Source: an uncultured Bacteroidia bacterium (GTDB taxonomy: Bacteria; Bacteroidota; Bacteroidia; Bacteroidales; UBA932). Taken from it: a DNA stretch of 64,000 bases. A program made the position numbers and the translations under genes. The notes under the pieces are model-generated. The model was not told the origin of the DNA. It searched no databases and worked only from the letters and a program-made list of their open reading frames with translations. The DNA lies in contig CACYZM010000017.1 in the NCBI GenBank assembly GCA_902778855.1, positions 21,151 to 85,150 on the forward strand, written 5' to 3'. Below are positions 55,368-63,787 of the stretch, piece by piece; position 1 is the first letter of the stretch; each line of letters opens with the position of its first letter.

Positions 55368-56966
55368 CTACCTTCCGTTCGACAGGAATGCGGCCTGCAC
55401 CGGGCCGATCCTGAGATAGCCCTCCTCCGTCATATGGAGGCGGTCGTCCTTGTAGTGGTATTCCACATTGAATTCATTGATTCCCTGCAGATTGAACTGA
55501 TCGAGCACAGGGATTCCATAGTAGGCGCAACAGGCCTTCTGAGCCTCCACATATTCGGCAAAAGTCTTTCCGGCCTTGTTCGGGACCGTGGAGAAAGGAT
55601 TGTGGCCGGAGTCGGAGCCGAAAAAGCGGAGCGAGGAGAAGAAATAGATTTCAGCCCGGGGATTCTTCTCGAGCAGGCGGCGGATGCAATAGTTGATGCC
55701 GCCGCACTGGGTATGGCGCTTCGACTCATCGTAACCGTCCAGGGCCGTATAATCAGACCAGGAGCCGCATTCGCGGTTATTGGTAAAGTCATTGGTAGAG
55801 GCCCAGAGCACGTATACGTCATAGATGCCGGCCGTATCGACCTGCTTTTGGAGAGAATAACCCTGGTCGAGCGAGAACCCCGCCCCACCGACGCCGTAGG
55901 TCACCACCTCGGCGCCAAGCTGATCCGCCCAGATCTGTTTGGCGGCGTCTGATTCGGGATTCACGGAAAGCGATCCGCCGAACACGGCGATGCGCTTGCC
56001 GAAGTTCTTGCTTCCCGCGTAGGGGCTGCGTTTGGCTTTCCCCGCGTCGGGTTTGAGGGTATGGGCGGAGGGATCCGGACGCCTTGACGCAAGATAACTT
56101 TGCATCCGCTTGGGCCCCATTTGCCGACGGAGGAAGTCGATTACATAGGCGTGGTACTGCGCCCGATGCTCCGGTTTGCGGAAGCCGTGACCGGCGCCGA
56201 AGATCAGGTGGAACTCGCTGCGGTCGTACACATTGGAAGCCTTGGCCGAATACTCCGGCTTGACCAGGCTGTCCTCCGTACCGTGGATGATCAGGACATC
56301 GCCCTGATAGCCGGCGATTTCCTTGTAGATATCGTAGCCGTCATAAAACGGCTCATAATACGCCCGCCCGATGTGCAGTCCCATGAAAGTGACCGTGTCC
56401 GGAATATTCTCGCGTTTCGGATAGAGCGCGAAGGCATCGTCCGGAATGCAGAGGGCCGGATAGACGAGCAGGATCGATTTGATCTTGTCGGCCACATAAG
56501 GAGCAGTGATGGCCGAGACGCATCCGCCCTGGCTCTCACCCAGCAGGAAGATACTCTCTGCGTCCACGCAATCCCAGCCCCGGACCATCTCGATGACGTC
56601 GAGCAGGTTCTGTCGCTCCGTGAAGATCGACATATCTTCCGTACGTCCTTCGCTGCGGCCGGACCGCGAACCGCCGGCGAAATCGTAGCAGTAGCACACA
56701 TAGCCCAGCTTGGCCAGGGTGTCGACCATCGGATAGAAACCGGTGTGCGAAGCGCCATAGCCGTGCGACAGGATCACAGCCGGATGCTTCCCGGCCGAAC
56801 GCGGAATGAACGCTTCGCCGTACAGGCGGTTGCCGGCGCTGACACAAGCGATTTCACGCATCTCATAGGCCGGATCGGCAGGTGCCTGCGCCTGTCTCGG
56901 CGCGGGTCTTTGTGCGAAGGCGGGAATCATCCACAACGCCGTCAGGAGGATAAGCAGCTGTTTCAT
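55368..56966 (-). CDS. exported alpha/beta hydrolase - SGNH hydrolase fusion
   Basis: About 532 residues from ATG 56966, where a signal peptide (LLILLTALWMIPAFA) begins. The first domain (about 45-300) is a dienelactone-hydrolase/peptidase-like alpha/beta hydrolase with nucleophile elbow GESQGG near 147 and late HGTEDS and GAGHGF. The second domain (about 325-532) is a lipase/SGNH-type hydrolase: VFGGSLSVN near 330 (block I), YGVGGAGFS, ASTNDF and RLHMTEEGY. The two probably act on neighbouring ester bonds of one exported substrate, for example an acylated polysaccharide. Seven bases after maf, likely in its operon. Confidence 0.75.
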   Translation of the reverse strand: MKQLLILLTALWMIPAFAQRPAPRQAQAPADPAYEMREIACVSAGNRLYGEAFIPRSAGKHPAVILSHGYGASHTGFYPMVDTLAKLGYVCYCYDFAGGSRSGRSEGRTEDMSIFTERQNLLDVIEMVRGWDCVDAESIFLLGESQGGCVSAITAPYVADKIKSILLVYPALCIPDDAFALYPKRENIPDTVTFMGLHIGRAYYEPFYDGYDIYKEIAGYQGDVLIIHGTEDSLVKPEYSAKASNVYDRSEFHLIFGAGHGFRKPEHRAQYHAYVIDFLRRQMGPKRMQSYLASRRPDPSAHTLKPDAGKAKRSPYAGSKNFGKRIAVFGGSLSVNPESDAAKQIWADQLGAEVVTYGVGGAGFSLDQGYSLQKQVDTAGIYDVYVLWASTNDFTNNRECGSWSDYTALDGYDESKRHTQCGGINYCIRRLLEKNPRAEIYFFSSLRFFGSDSGHNPFSTVPNKAGKTFAEYVEAQKACCAYYGIPVLDQFNLQGINEFNVEYHYKDDRLHMTEEGYLRIGPVQAAFLSNGR

Positions 56967-56973
56967 TTTCAAG

Positions 56974-57561
56974 TCATTCAAGATTAGACAGAAAAGCGCA
57001 CAACTCAGTGTAGAGTCGCTGGACCGGGAGGCCCATCACGTTGAAATAGGAGCCGCGGATGGCGGGAATGCCCACGTAGCCGATCCATTCCTGGATGCCG
57101 TAGGCACCGGCCTTATCGAAGGGGCGATAGTGGTCGACGTAGTAATAGATTTCGTCGTCGGTCAGGGGTTTGAAGTCGACTTCGGTCGTGTCTGAGAAGC
57201 TATGGAGCCGCTCGATCGTGCGGAAAGCCACACCCGTGATGACGGTATGGGTCCTACCCGACATGGCGCGGAGCATATTTGCGGCATCCTCGCGGTCGTG
57301 GGGTTTGCCGAGGATTTTTTCGTCGAGGAAGACGAGGGTATCGGCAGTGATGAGGACTTCGCGGGGCGCCAGTTCCCGGTGGAAGGTTTCGGATTTATGG
57401 CGTGCGAGAAATTCGGGAATGGCGGTATGGGGCATGCCTTCGGAGTAGGCTTCCTTCTCATCCTTACCCGGCTCGACCGTAAAGTCGATGTCCAGTCCTT
57501 TCAACAGTTCCCGGCGTCTCGGCGACGCCGACGCCAATGTAAATGTATATTCTTCAAACAT
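56974..57561 (-). CDS. maf: Maf-family nucleoside-triphosphate pyrophosphatase
   Basis: A 195-residue cytosolic Maf protein. N-terminal LASASPRRRELL is the phosphate-binding motif, ITADTLVFLDEKILGKP holds the catalytic Asp, and the conserved YYVDHYRPFDKAGAYGIQEW is the canonical nucleotide-base loop. Maf enzymes hydrolyse modified dUTP/UTP or dTTP to prevent misincorporation. The upstream gap 57562-57679 has no clear promoter box and contains odd CTGCGC and CGCTACGCTA tandem runs. Followed closely by the esterase-SGNH gene. Confidence 0.9.
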   Translation of the reverse strand: MFEEYTFTLASASPRRRELLKGLDIDFTVEPGKDEKEAYSEGMPHTAIPEFLARHKSETFHRELAPREVLITADTLVFLDEKILGKPHDREDAANMLRAMSGRTHTVITGVAFRTIERLHSFSDTTEVDFKPLTDDEIYYYVDHYRPFDKAGAYGIQEWIGYVGIPAIRGSYFNVMGLPVQRLYTELCAFLSNLE

Positions 57562-57679
57562 ATCTGTTCAACTGCGCTGCGCTGCGCTCTGGTTTTAGTC
57601 TCGCTCCCTAAAAAAAGGTCGCTCGCCTAAAACCACCCGCTACGCTACGCTTTTATTCCTTCTTTTCGTCTTCGTTTCG

Positions 57680-58252
57680 TCAGACGTTTTTACCCGTATG
57701 TAACGCGGCTTGGGTGATGGAGGCGGGGTGGCTGCCTTTCCAGGGGTTTTCGGGGTCGAAGAGCCATTTGCCCTGGGGTTTGAGAACGCTTTCGATGAGG
57801 TCGCGGATGCAGCCGCGGCCGCCGGGAAAGCGCGACACGAGGTCGGCGGCGGAGCGGACCTCGGCGACGGCGTCGGCCGGGCAGACGCCGAGACCGGCGA
57901 GCTCGATGGCCGGGATGTCGGGGATGTCGTCGCCGACGAAGGCCACCTGCCACGGCTCCAGGCCGTTCCGCTTGCAGAAATGCAGGAGGTCTTCGGCCTT
58001 GTTTTTCGAGATCATATACAGGTTCTCGTCGCCGATGCCCAGCGAGTGGGCGCGGTGCAGGAGGCTCGGCGACACACCGCCGGTGATGAAGGCGCACGGA
58101 AAGCCGTTGTCGACAGCCGTCCGTACGCCAAAGCAATCTTTCGAATTGAACTGGCGAAGCAGGTCGCCGTCGGGCATCGCCAGCACCAGCCCGTCGGTGA
58201 AGACCCCGTCCACATCGAACGCAAAGGCCTTGATGTCTTCAAATCGCGTCAT
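57680..58252 (-). CDS. kdsC: 3-deoxy-D-manno-octulosonate 8-phosphate phosphatase, KdsC-type HAD
   Basis: A 190-residue HAD phosphatase from ATG 58252, which overlaps the upstream amidohydrolase stop by four bases. Motif I is AFDVDGVFTDG, motif II ITGG, motif IV VGDDIPDIPAI; the small KdsC-type tetramer lacks a cap domain, consistent with length. KdsC releases phosphate from KDO-8-P in lipopolysaccharide synthesis. The match to KdsC rather than a sugar-nucleotide kin (NeuA/CMP-type) rests on the overall pattern and is fairly safe. Confidence 0.85.
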   Translation of the reverse strand: MTRFEDIKAFAFDVDGVFTDGLVLAMPDGDLLRQFNSKDCFGVRTAVDNGFPCAFITGGVSPSLLHRAHSLGIGDENLYMISKNKAEDLLHFCKRNGLEPWQVAFVGDDIPDIPAIELAGLGVCPADAVAEVRSAADLVSRFPGGRGCIRDLIESVLKPQGKWLFDPENPWKGSHPASITQAALHTGKNV

Positions 58253-59361
58253 TTCTTCCTGGCGTCCAGCAGGCGGACGGCGTTGTCGTGGTAAATCTTT
58301 TTCAGGACCTCGTCGGAAAGACCGATTCCCTGCATCGGCCAGTGATAGGACTGTTCGTCGAGATAGAAGTGTTCGTCTTCCGTCTCGAGGATCCGCCACT
58401 GGGCCCGGTACATGCTCGGGTCGGGGTCATTGTCGGTGCCGAAAAGGAGACGGTCCTGATATTTTTCATAGAAGCGCTTGGTGGCCCGCGGGGTCACGCA
58501 GGTTTCCTGATGACGGGCCGAGATGTCGAGCCAGAGCTTGGGATGGCTGTCCATCACTTCGCTCAGGCGGGCGTAATCGTGGTTGTAATTGAGCAGGTGG
58601 CAGGCGATGAAGGTCGTGTTCGGATGCCGCTCCACGCATTCCAGGAACGCGTTCACCACGCCGTCGAGGTCGAGGATGCCGGGTTCCGACAGGTCGATGC
58701 GCCAGTGCTTCGCGTTCATCAGGCCGTCATTGTGCGCATCGATCGGTTCATACATCCAGATGGGATCGCCGCTGTGGATCGAGACGGGCAGACCCAGCTC
58801 GCCGCATTTTTCGAACAGCGCGTCGAACTTCGGATCGTTGAAATGCAGGCCGGGTTCCTTGACTTTTCCGGAGATCCGCTCGCCCATGCCCTTGTCGATG
58901 AGTTCGCCCACACCGGCCGCGCCTTTCGCATAGCAGCGTTCCAATTCCGCAATGGCGCACGCGGGGAATTCGGGCTGGTCCCATTTCGTCATATCGAAGC
59001 CGCACCAGATCTCGAACTTGTCGGAGATGCCCTTGTAGAGGTCGTACAGGCGGTCGAATTCTTCGCCGAAGGCCTTGGTGTGGATGATGACTTTTTCAAT
59101 GTTGTTCTCTTCCAGCGTCTTCACCCAGGCACGGATGCCCGCTTCATCGTCGCGGTACGGATGCGAGTGCATGTCGATGACGGAGAATTTGGCGGCCGTC
59201 GGCTTGTGTTCCTCGAGCTGGAACACGGAGACGGGTTCATAATCCTTCAGCTGAAGCTGGTCCACAGGGTCCTGGTCCTGGGGAGTGTCGGCTTTGTTGC
59301 CGGAGCATCCGGCAAGGAGCAACAGGCTGGCCGCAATGGAGAAGAAAAGGGACTGTTTCAT
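58249..59361 (-). CDS. amidohydrolase-2-like metal-dependent hydrolase lipoprotein
   Basis: About 370 residues from ATG 59361 (long frame upstream rejected). Lipobox LAGC near residue 16-19. The TIM-barrel amidohydrolase_2 core has VIDMHSHPY near 60 (two His), PVSIHSGDP near 195, FIACHLLNYN near 250 and LLFGTDNDPD near 310, the usual metal-ligand pattern. Family members decarboxylate or hydrolyse aromatic or lactone-type substrates; here it is exported. It is cotranscribed with kdsC (4-base overlap), an unexpected pairing. Confidence 0.75.
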   Translation of the reverse strand: MKQSLFFSIAASLLLLAGCSGNKADTPQDQDPVDQLQLKDYEPVSVFQLEEHKPTAAKFSVIDMHSHPYRDDEAGIRAWVKTLEENNIEKVIIHTKAFGEEFDRLYDLYKGISDKFEIWCGFDMTKWDQPEFPACAIAELERCYAKGAAGVGELIDKGMGERISGKVKEPGLHFNDPKFDALFEKCGELGLPVSIHSGDPIWMYEPIDAHNDGLMNAKHWRIDLSEPGILDLDGVVNAFLECVERHPNTTFIACHLLNYNHDYARLSEVMDSHPKLWLDISARHQETCVTPRATKRFYEKYQDRLLFGTDNDPDPSMYRAQWRILETEDEHFYLDEQSYHWPMQGIGLSDEVLKKIYHDNAVRLLDARKK

Positions 59362-59439
59362 AGGTTCGGGTTTGAGAATAACAAATGTAAGGAAAAATAC
59401 GATAACTTTGCAACGCACAGTACAGAACCCCATTCCCCC

Positions 59440-60630
59440 ATGCAATACAGAAAAGATAAAAACGGCACCGAACTGTCGATCCTCGGATACGGATGCATGC
59501 GTTTTTCCCGCAAGGGCGGCGGCATCGACGTGGACAAGACGGAACGCGAAATCATGGCGGCTTTCCGCGCCGGCGTGAACTATTACGACACCGCCTACAT
59601 CTACCCTGGCAGCGAAGCCGCCCTGGGGCAGATCCTCGAGCGCAACGGCATCCGCGACCAGGTCTATATCGCTTCGAAGCTCCCCCAATACCTCATCCAG
59701 CGCCGCGCCGCGCTCGACCGCTATTTCGACGAGCAGCTGAAACGGCTGCGGACGGACCATATCGACTACTACCTGATGCACCAGCTCACGGACTTCGCCC
59801 AATGGGAGAAGCTCAAGGACATCGGGATCATCGACTGGATCGCGGAGAAGAAACAGGCCGGCGCCATCCGCAACATCGGTTTCTCCTATCACGGCAACAC
59901 CGACAAGTTCCTGCAGATCCTGGCCGACTACGAATGGGATTTCTGCCAGATCCAGTACAACTACCGCGACGAGCACACCCAGGCCGGCGTCACCGGCCTG
60001 AAGGCGGCCGCCGCCCGGGGAATCCCGGTCATCATCATGGAGCCGCTCCGCGGCGGCAAACTCGTGGGAATGCTCCCGGAATCGGCGAAGAAGATCATCG
60101 CCGCCAACCCGCGCGGCTGGAGCCCCGCCTCCTGGGCCTTCCGCTGGCTCTACAACCAGCCGGAAGTGACCGTCGTCCTTTCGGGCATGAACTCCCTGGA
60201 AATGGTGGAAGAAAACGTCCGGACCGCTTCCGAAGCCAGCGTCGGCGCCTTCACGGAGGCCGACCACGCCCTGATCGACAAAGTCCGGGAAGAGATCAAG
60301 CGGACGGAGAAAGTCGGTTGCACCGGCTGCCGCTACTGTATGCCCTGCCCCCAGGGCGTCGACATCCCGGGCGCTTTCCGCTGCTACAATGCGATGTACA
60401 GTGAATCCAAGTCGGCCGGCCGTTTCCAGTATGCCCAGACCGTGGGCCTGACGCAGGAGCCGGCCTTCCCCTCACAATGCATCGAATGCGGCAAGTGCGA
60501 GAAGCATTGCCCTCAGGGCATTCCCATCCGGGAAAAACTCAAGGAAGCCGACAAAGCCCTCCGGCCGCTGCCCTACCGCATCGGCATCGACATCGTCCGG
60601 CGTTTCATGTTCCGGAAAAAGAAGAAATAG
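59440..60630 (+). CDS. aldo/keto reductase with C-terminal 4Fe-4S ferredoxin-like domain
   Basis: A 396-residue protein. The (beta/alpha)8 AKR domain (about 1-285) has NYYDTAYIYP (catalytic Asp/Tyr), IASKLP (Lys) and YYLMHQL (His), completing the tetrad. The C-terminal about 90 residues hold two cysteine clusters, CTGCRYCMPCP and CIECGKCEKHCP, for two iron-sulfur clusters. This is a known AKR subfamily of anaerobes whose electron donor is probably ferredoxin-like. TAACTTTG at 59403-59410 is its promoter. Divergent from the amidohydrolase. Confidence 0.85.
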   Translation: MQYRKDKNGTELSILGYGCMRFSRKGGGIDVDKTEREIMAAFRAGVNYYDTAYIYPGSEAALGQILERNGIRDQVYIASKLPQYLIQRRAALDRYFDEQLKRLRTDHIDYYLMHQLTDFAQWEKLKDIGIIDWIAEKKQAGAIRNIGFSYHGNTDKFLQILADYEWDFCQIQYNYRDEHTQAGVTGLKAAAARGIPVIIMEPLRGGKLVGMLPESAKKIIAANPRGWSPASWAFRWLYNQPEVTVVLSGMNSLEMVEENVRTASEASVGAFTEADHALIDKVREEIKRTEKVGCTGCRYCMPCPQGVDIPGAFRCYNAMYSESKSAGRFQYAQTVGLTQEPAFPSQCIECGKCEKHCPQGIPIREKLKEADKALRPLPYRIGIDIVRRFMFRKKKK

Positions 60631-60632
60631 CG

Positions 60633-61088
60633 TCAGCCTTCCAGGATCTGGCCGGCGGCGTTTTTCGTGTCGACCTTTTCGATGATGCGCTCGAGAATGC
60701 CGTTCTCGTCGAAGATGAACGTCCGGCGGAGCGTGCCCATCGTGGTCTTGCCGTACATCTTCTTCTCGCCCCAGGCGCCGAAGTCCTGCAGCATCTGCAG
60801 CGACGTGTCGGCCAGCAGGCGGAACGGCAGTTCGAACTTGGCGCGGAAGCCGCTGTGCGATTTCGCGCTGTCCTTGCTCACGCCCACCACATTGTATCCC
60901 GCGGCGGTCAGCGCGGCATAGTTGTCCCGGAAACTGCAGGCCTCCGCCGTGCAGCCCGACGTATTGTCTTTCGGGTAAAAATAGACGATGGTCTTCCGGC
61001 CTTTTCCGATGAAGTCTTCCGACCGCACCGGCACCCCGTCCTGGTCCACGACCTCGAACGACGGCATTTTATCTCCGATTTTCAGCAT
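60633..61088 (-). CDS. bcp: thioredoxin-dependent peroxiredoxin (Bcp/PrxQ)
   Basis: A 151-residue thiol peroxidase of the Bcp/PrxQ group. NTSGCTAEACSF carries the peroxidatic Cys and a resolving Cys five residues later; YFYPKD precedes it and RRTFIFDENG and a C-terminal helix follow. It reduces hydrogen peroxide and organic peroxides with thioredoxin, useful in an anaerobe exposed to oxygen. Convergent with the AKR gene (2-base gap) and 26 bases from the trmO gene upstream. Confidence 0.92.
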   Translation of the reverse strand: MLKIGDKMPSFEVVDQDGVPVRSEDFIGKGRKTIVYFYPKDNTSGCTAEACSFRDNYAALTAAGYNVVGVSKDSAKSHSGFRAKFELPFRLLADTSLQMLQDFGAWGEKKMYGKTTMGTLRRTFIFDENGILERIIEKVDTKNAAGQILEG

Positions 61089-61114
61089 ATGATGATTCTT
61101 TTTGGGTTCGTTCG

Positions 61115-61774
61115 TTACCAGGCCTTGATGCAGCCTTCGCAGACGGTGAAATGGACGTCGCGGCCGGCATAGGACAGGCCGTAGATACGGCCGGAGTCGG
61201 GCTGGCCGGCGTGATAGGCCGGCCGGGGATCCTGGGCCAGGATTTCCCGCAGGGCGGCCTGCTGCCCGGCCGACAGGACGGCCGTCAGCGAAGGATCGAG
61301 TTCCACCGTGAGCAGCGTCTGCGGATGCGCCCCGACAAAGCCGTCGGTGGCCTCGGGATGGGCGTCCACGCCCGGCAGGTAAGGCTTGATGTCATAGATG
61401 GGCGTGCCGTCCATCAGGTCGGCGCCGGTGACGATCAGCACGAGGCCGATTTCCCCGTCCGTCTCGATCCCTTCGAGACGGACCGACGACAGGCCGATCG
61501 GATTCGGCCGGAAGGGCGAGCGCGTGGCGAAAACGCCCATCCGGACGTTCCCGCCCAGGCGCGGCGGCCGCACCGTCGGAGACCAGCCTTCCGACTCGGA
61601 GAAGCCCCAGATGAGCCAGATGTGCGAGAAGCCGTCGAGGCCGCGGAGCGCCTCGGGGATGCGGAAGGCGGGCTCGAAGACAATCTTCGAGCGCAGCGAC
61701 GGGGCCAGGCCGCTCTGGCGCGGCAGCCCGAACTTCGTCGGGAAATCGTTGTGGATACGGGCGATGACTTCCAT
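61115..61774 (-). CDS. trmO: tRNA m6t6A37 methyltransferase TrmO
   Basis: A 219-residue TsaA/TrmO protein. Conserved sequence: RIHNDFPTKFGLPRQSGLAP at the N-terminus, HIWLIWGF, ATRSPFRPNPIGLSSVRLE, and DGTPIYDIKPYLP. TrmO N6-methylates t6A at position 37 of certain tRNAs using S-adenosylmethionine. The C-terminal part (LREILAQDPRPAY, then SGRIYGLSY) is typical. Its -7 box TATCTTCG (61789-61782 on the minus strand) is seven bases from the ATG, giving an ultra-short leader; divergent from the second ABC-F gene. Confidence 0.93.
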   Translation of the reverse strand: MEVIARIHNDFPTKFGLPRQSGLAPSLRSKIVFEPAFRIPEALRGLDGFSHIWLIWGFSESEGWSPTVRPPRLGGNVRMGVFATRSPFRPNPIGLSSVRLEGIETDGEIGLVLIVTGADLMDGTPIYDIKPYLPGVDAHPEATDGFVGAHPQTLLTVELDPSLTAVLSAGQQAALREILAQDPRPAYHAGQPDSGRIYGLSYAGRDVHFTVCEGCIKAW

Positions 61775-61781
61775 GGCAATG

Positions 61782-61810
61782 CGAAGATAGCGATTTTTCG
61801 CCTATCTTTG
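61782..61810. promoter_or_regulatory. Divergent promoters with ultra-short leaders
   Basis: Minus-strand TATCTTCG (61789-61782) lies seven bases before the trmO ATG at 61774; plus-strand TATCTTTG (61803-61810) lies six bases before the ABC-F ATG at 61817. The -7 boxes are 13 bases apart, so both genes share a single 42-bp intergenic region. Confidence 0.75.
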
Positions 61811-61816
61811 TACGCA

Positions 61817-63703
61817 ATGGCGTCTTACCTCCAAATCGAGAACATTTCCAAGTCGTACGGGCCGAAAGTGCTGTTCGACCACATCGGCTTCAACGTGAAC
61901 GAAGGCGACAAGATCGCCCTGATCGCTCCCAACGGCACAGGCAAGACCTCGCTGATGCGCATCCTGGCCGGCAAGGACAAATCGGACTCCGGCGGCCAGA
62001 TCAAGTTTCTCAAGGAGATCCGCATCGCCTTCCTGGAACAGGACTACGACTTCGACCCGGAAGCCACGCTGCTCGAGCAGGTGCTCGCCGGCAGCAAACC
62101 CTTCCTGGAGCATCTCGACGCAGAGGGGCAATTCGACTACGAACACCGCATCGTCCGCATCCTCACGGAGTTCGGCCTCAACCCCCAGGCGCAGATGCGC
62201 ACCCTCTCCGGCGGCGAAGTCAAACGCGTGGCCATCACCCAGGTCCTAGCCCCCGAGGCCGATTTCCTGATCCTCGACGAGCCGACCAACCACCTCGACA
62301 TCGACGCCATCGAATACCTCGAGAACTACCTGAAACGCTCGCGCTGCACCCTCTTCATGGTCACCCACGACCGATACTTCCTCGACCGCGTCTGCAACAT
62401 CGTGATGGAACTCGACCACGGCCAGGTCTACGTCTACAAGGGCGACTACGCGAACTACCTGGAAAAACGCGCCGAACGCATCGCCAACTACAACGCCGAG
62501 ACCGACAAAGTCCGCAACCTCCTCCGCCGCGAACTCGAATGGATGCACGCCACCCCCTGCGCCCGCACCGGCAAAGCCAAATACCGCAAACAAGCCTTCT
62601 GGGAACTCAAAGGCCGCGCCGAACAGGCCTACACCGTCCGCCAGGTCTCGATGGAAGCCCTCGAAGGCGCCACCCGCCTCGGCACCAAAATCATCGACTG
62701 CTACGATGTCTCTTTTGGCTACGAACAGACAGGTTCGCGGGAGGGCCTGGTGGAGCGGCAGGTTCTTTCAGGCCCGCTTGACGGGACTGAAAAGGTTCTG
62801 CCGCGCGATGGGGATATCGGCCAGCACTATTTGGTCAAAGACTTCAGCTATAAATTCCAGCGATACGACCGGATCGGAATTGTGGGAAGAAACGGCATCG
62901 GAAAGAGTACGTTCATCGACTTGCTCATCGGGGCGCTGGAGCCGACGTCGGGACGGATCGAACGGGGCGAATCGCTCAAGATCGGCTACTACCGCCAGGA
63001 CGGCATGCAGTTCGACGAAAGCCAGACCGTCCTCGAGACCGTCAGCAACCTCGGCCTCCTCAACCAGTTCCTCTTCCCGCACGACATGCTGAACAACCCC
63101 GTCAGCAAACTCTCCGGCGGCGAAAAACGAAGGCTCTACCTGCTCACCATCCTGATGCAGCAGCCCAACCTGCTCATCCTCGACGAACCCACCAACGACC
63201 TCGACATCGTCACCCTCAACATCCTCGAGGAATACCTCCTCGACTTCAAGGGCTCCCTCCTGGTCGTCTCTCACGACCGCCACTTCCTCGACCGCGTCGT
63301 CGACCACCTCCTCGTCTTCTGCGGCGACGGCCTCATCAAAGACTTCGTCGGCGCCTACACCGAATACCGCTCCTTCATCAAGGATTACGAAGCACAGCAA
63401 CGGAAGCAGGCGAGAATCGAAGTGACGGCCAACGCCGGCCGGACGAATTCTTCCCGGGACCGGGACCAGAACCCGGGCGGCGCACCGCCCGCAAAAAAAC
63501 GCCTCTCGTACAAGGAACAGCGAGAACTCGACCAACTGGAAGCCGACCTCGAAAAGCTGAACGCCGAAAAAGCCGCGATAGAATCCCTTCTCTCAAGCCC
63601 CGACGCCCCCTACGACCAGATCCGCTCCGCCTCCGAACGCTACGAAGCCCTCAAACAGGAACTCGACGAAAAAGAATTCCGCTGGCTGGAACTCTCGATG
63701 TAA
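61817..63703 (+). CDS. ABC-F family ATPase (Uup/EttA-like), carrying a palindromic insert
   Basis: A 628-residue cytosolic protein with two ABC domains: Walker A NGTGKTS and NGIGKST, signatures LSGGEVKRVA and LSGGEKRRLYL, Walker B ILDEPTNHLD and ILDEPTNDLD, plus a C-terminal coiled coil (EQRELDQLEADLEKLNAEKA) of the Uup type. It should bind DNA or ribosomes near the E site. Residues about 309-333 (GLVERQVLSGPLDGTEKVLP region) between the two domains are encoded by the palindrome at 62745-62807 and repeat the insert in the ABC-F gene at 48.2-50.2 kb. ATG 61817 follows the -7 box by six bases. Confidence 0.93.
   Translation: MASYLQIENISKSYGPKVLFDHIGFNVNEGDKIALIAPNGTGKTSLMRILAGKDKSDSGGQIKFLKEIRIAFLEQDYDFDPEATLLEQVLAGSKPFLEHLDAEGQFDYEHRIVRILTEFGLNPQAQMRTLSGGEVKRVAITQVLAPEADFLILDEPTNHLDIDAIEYLENYLKRSRCTLFMVTHDRYFLDRVCNIVMELDHGQVYVYKGDYANYLEKRAERIANYNAETDKVRNLLRRELEWMHATPCARTGKAKYRKQAFWELKGRAEQAYTVRQVSMEALEGATRLGTKIIDCYDVSFGYEQTGSREGLVERQVLSGPLDGTEKVLPRDGDIGQHYLVKDFSYKFQRYDRIGIVGRNGIGKSTFIDLLIGALEPTSGRIERGESLKIGYYRQDGMQFDESQTVLETVSNLGLLNQFLFPHDMLNNPVSKLSGGEKRRLYLLTILMQQPNLLILDEPTNDLDIVTLNILEEYLLDFKGSLLVVSHDRHFLDRVVDHLLVFCGDGLIKDFVGAYTEYRSFIKDYEAQQRKQARIEVTANAGRTNSSRDRDQNPGGAPPAKKRLSYKEQRELDQLEADLEKLNAEKAAIESLLSSPDAPYDQIRSASERYEALKQELDEKEFRWLELSM
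62745..62807 (+). repeat. Palindromic element inside an ABC-F gene, copy 1
   Basis: 63-bp sequence with imperfect inverted repeat TTTCAGGCCCG / CGGGACTGAAA (one mismatch) flanked by AGGTTCT on both sides and outer CGGCAG/CTGCCG arms. Same reading frame and nearly the same peptide as the copy at 48451-48516, but located between the two ATPase domains. Confidence 0.85.
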
Positions 63704-63787
63704 TCACCGCAGGCAGATTATTAGCATAGCCTCCCAGGAATCTTCCCCGCCGTTTTTTCGCTGCAGGATACATAATTAATAATCAGC

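Noticed and set aside
57562..57679. Possible CRISPR-like or repeat locus from CTGCGC and CGCTACGCTA runs
   Set aside because: The units are only 5-6 bases, few in number, and lack spacers; treated as simple low-complexity sequence.
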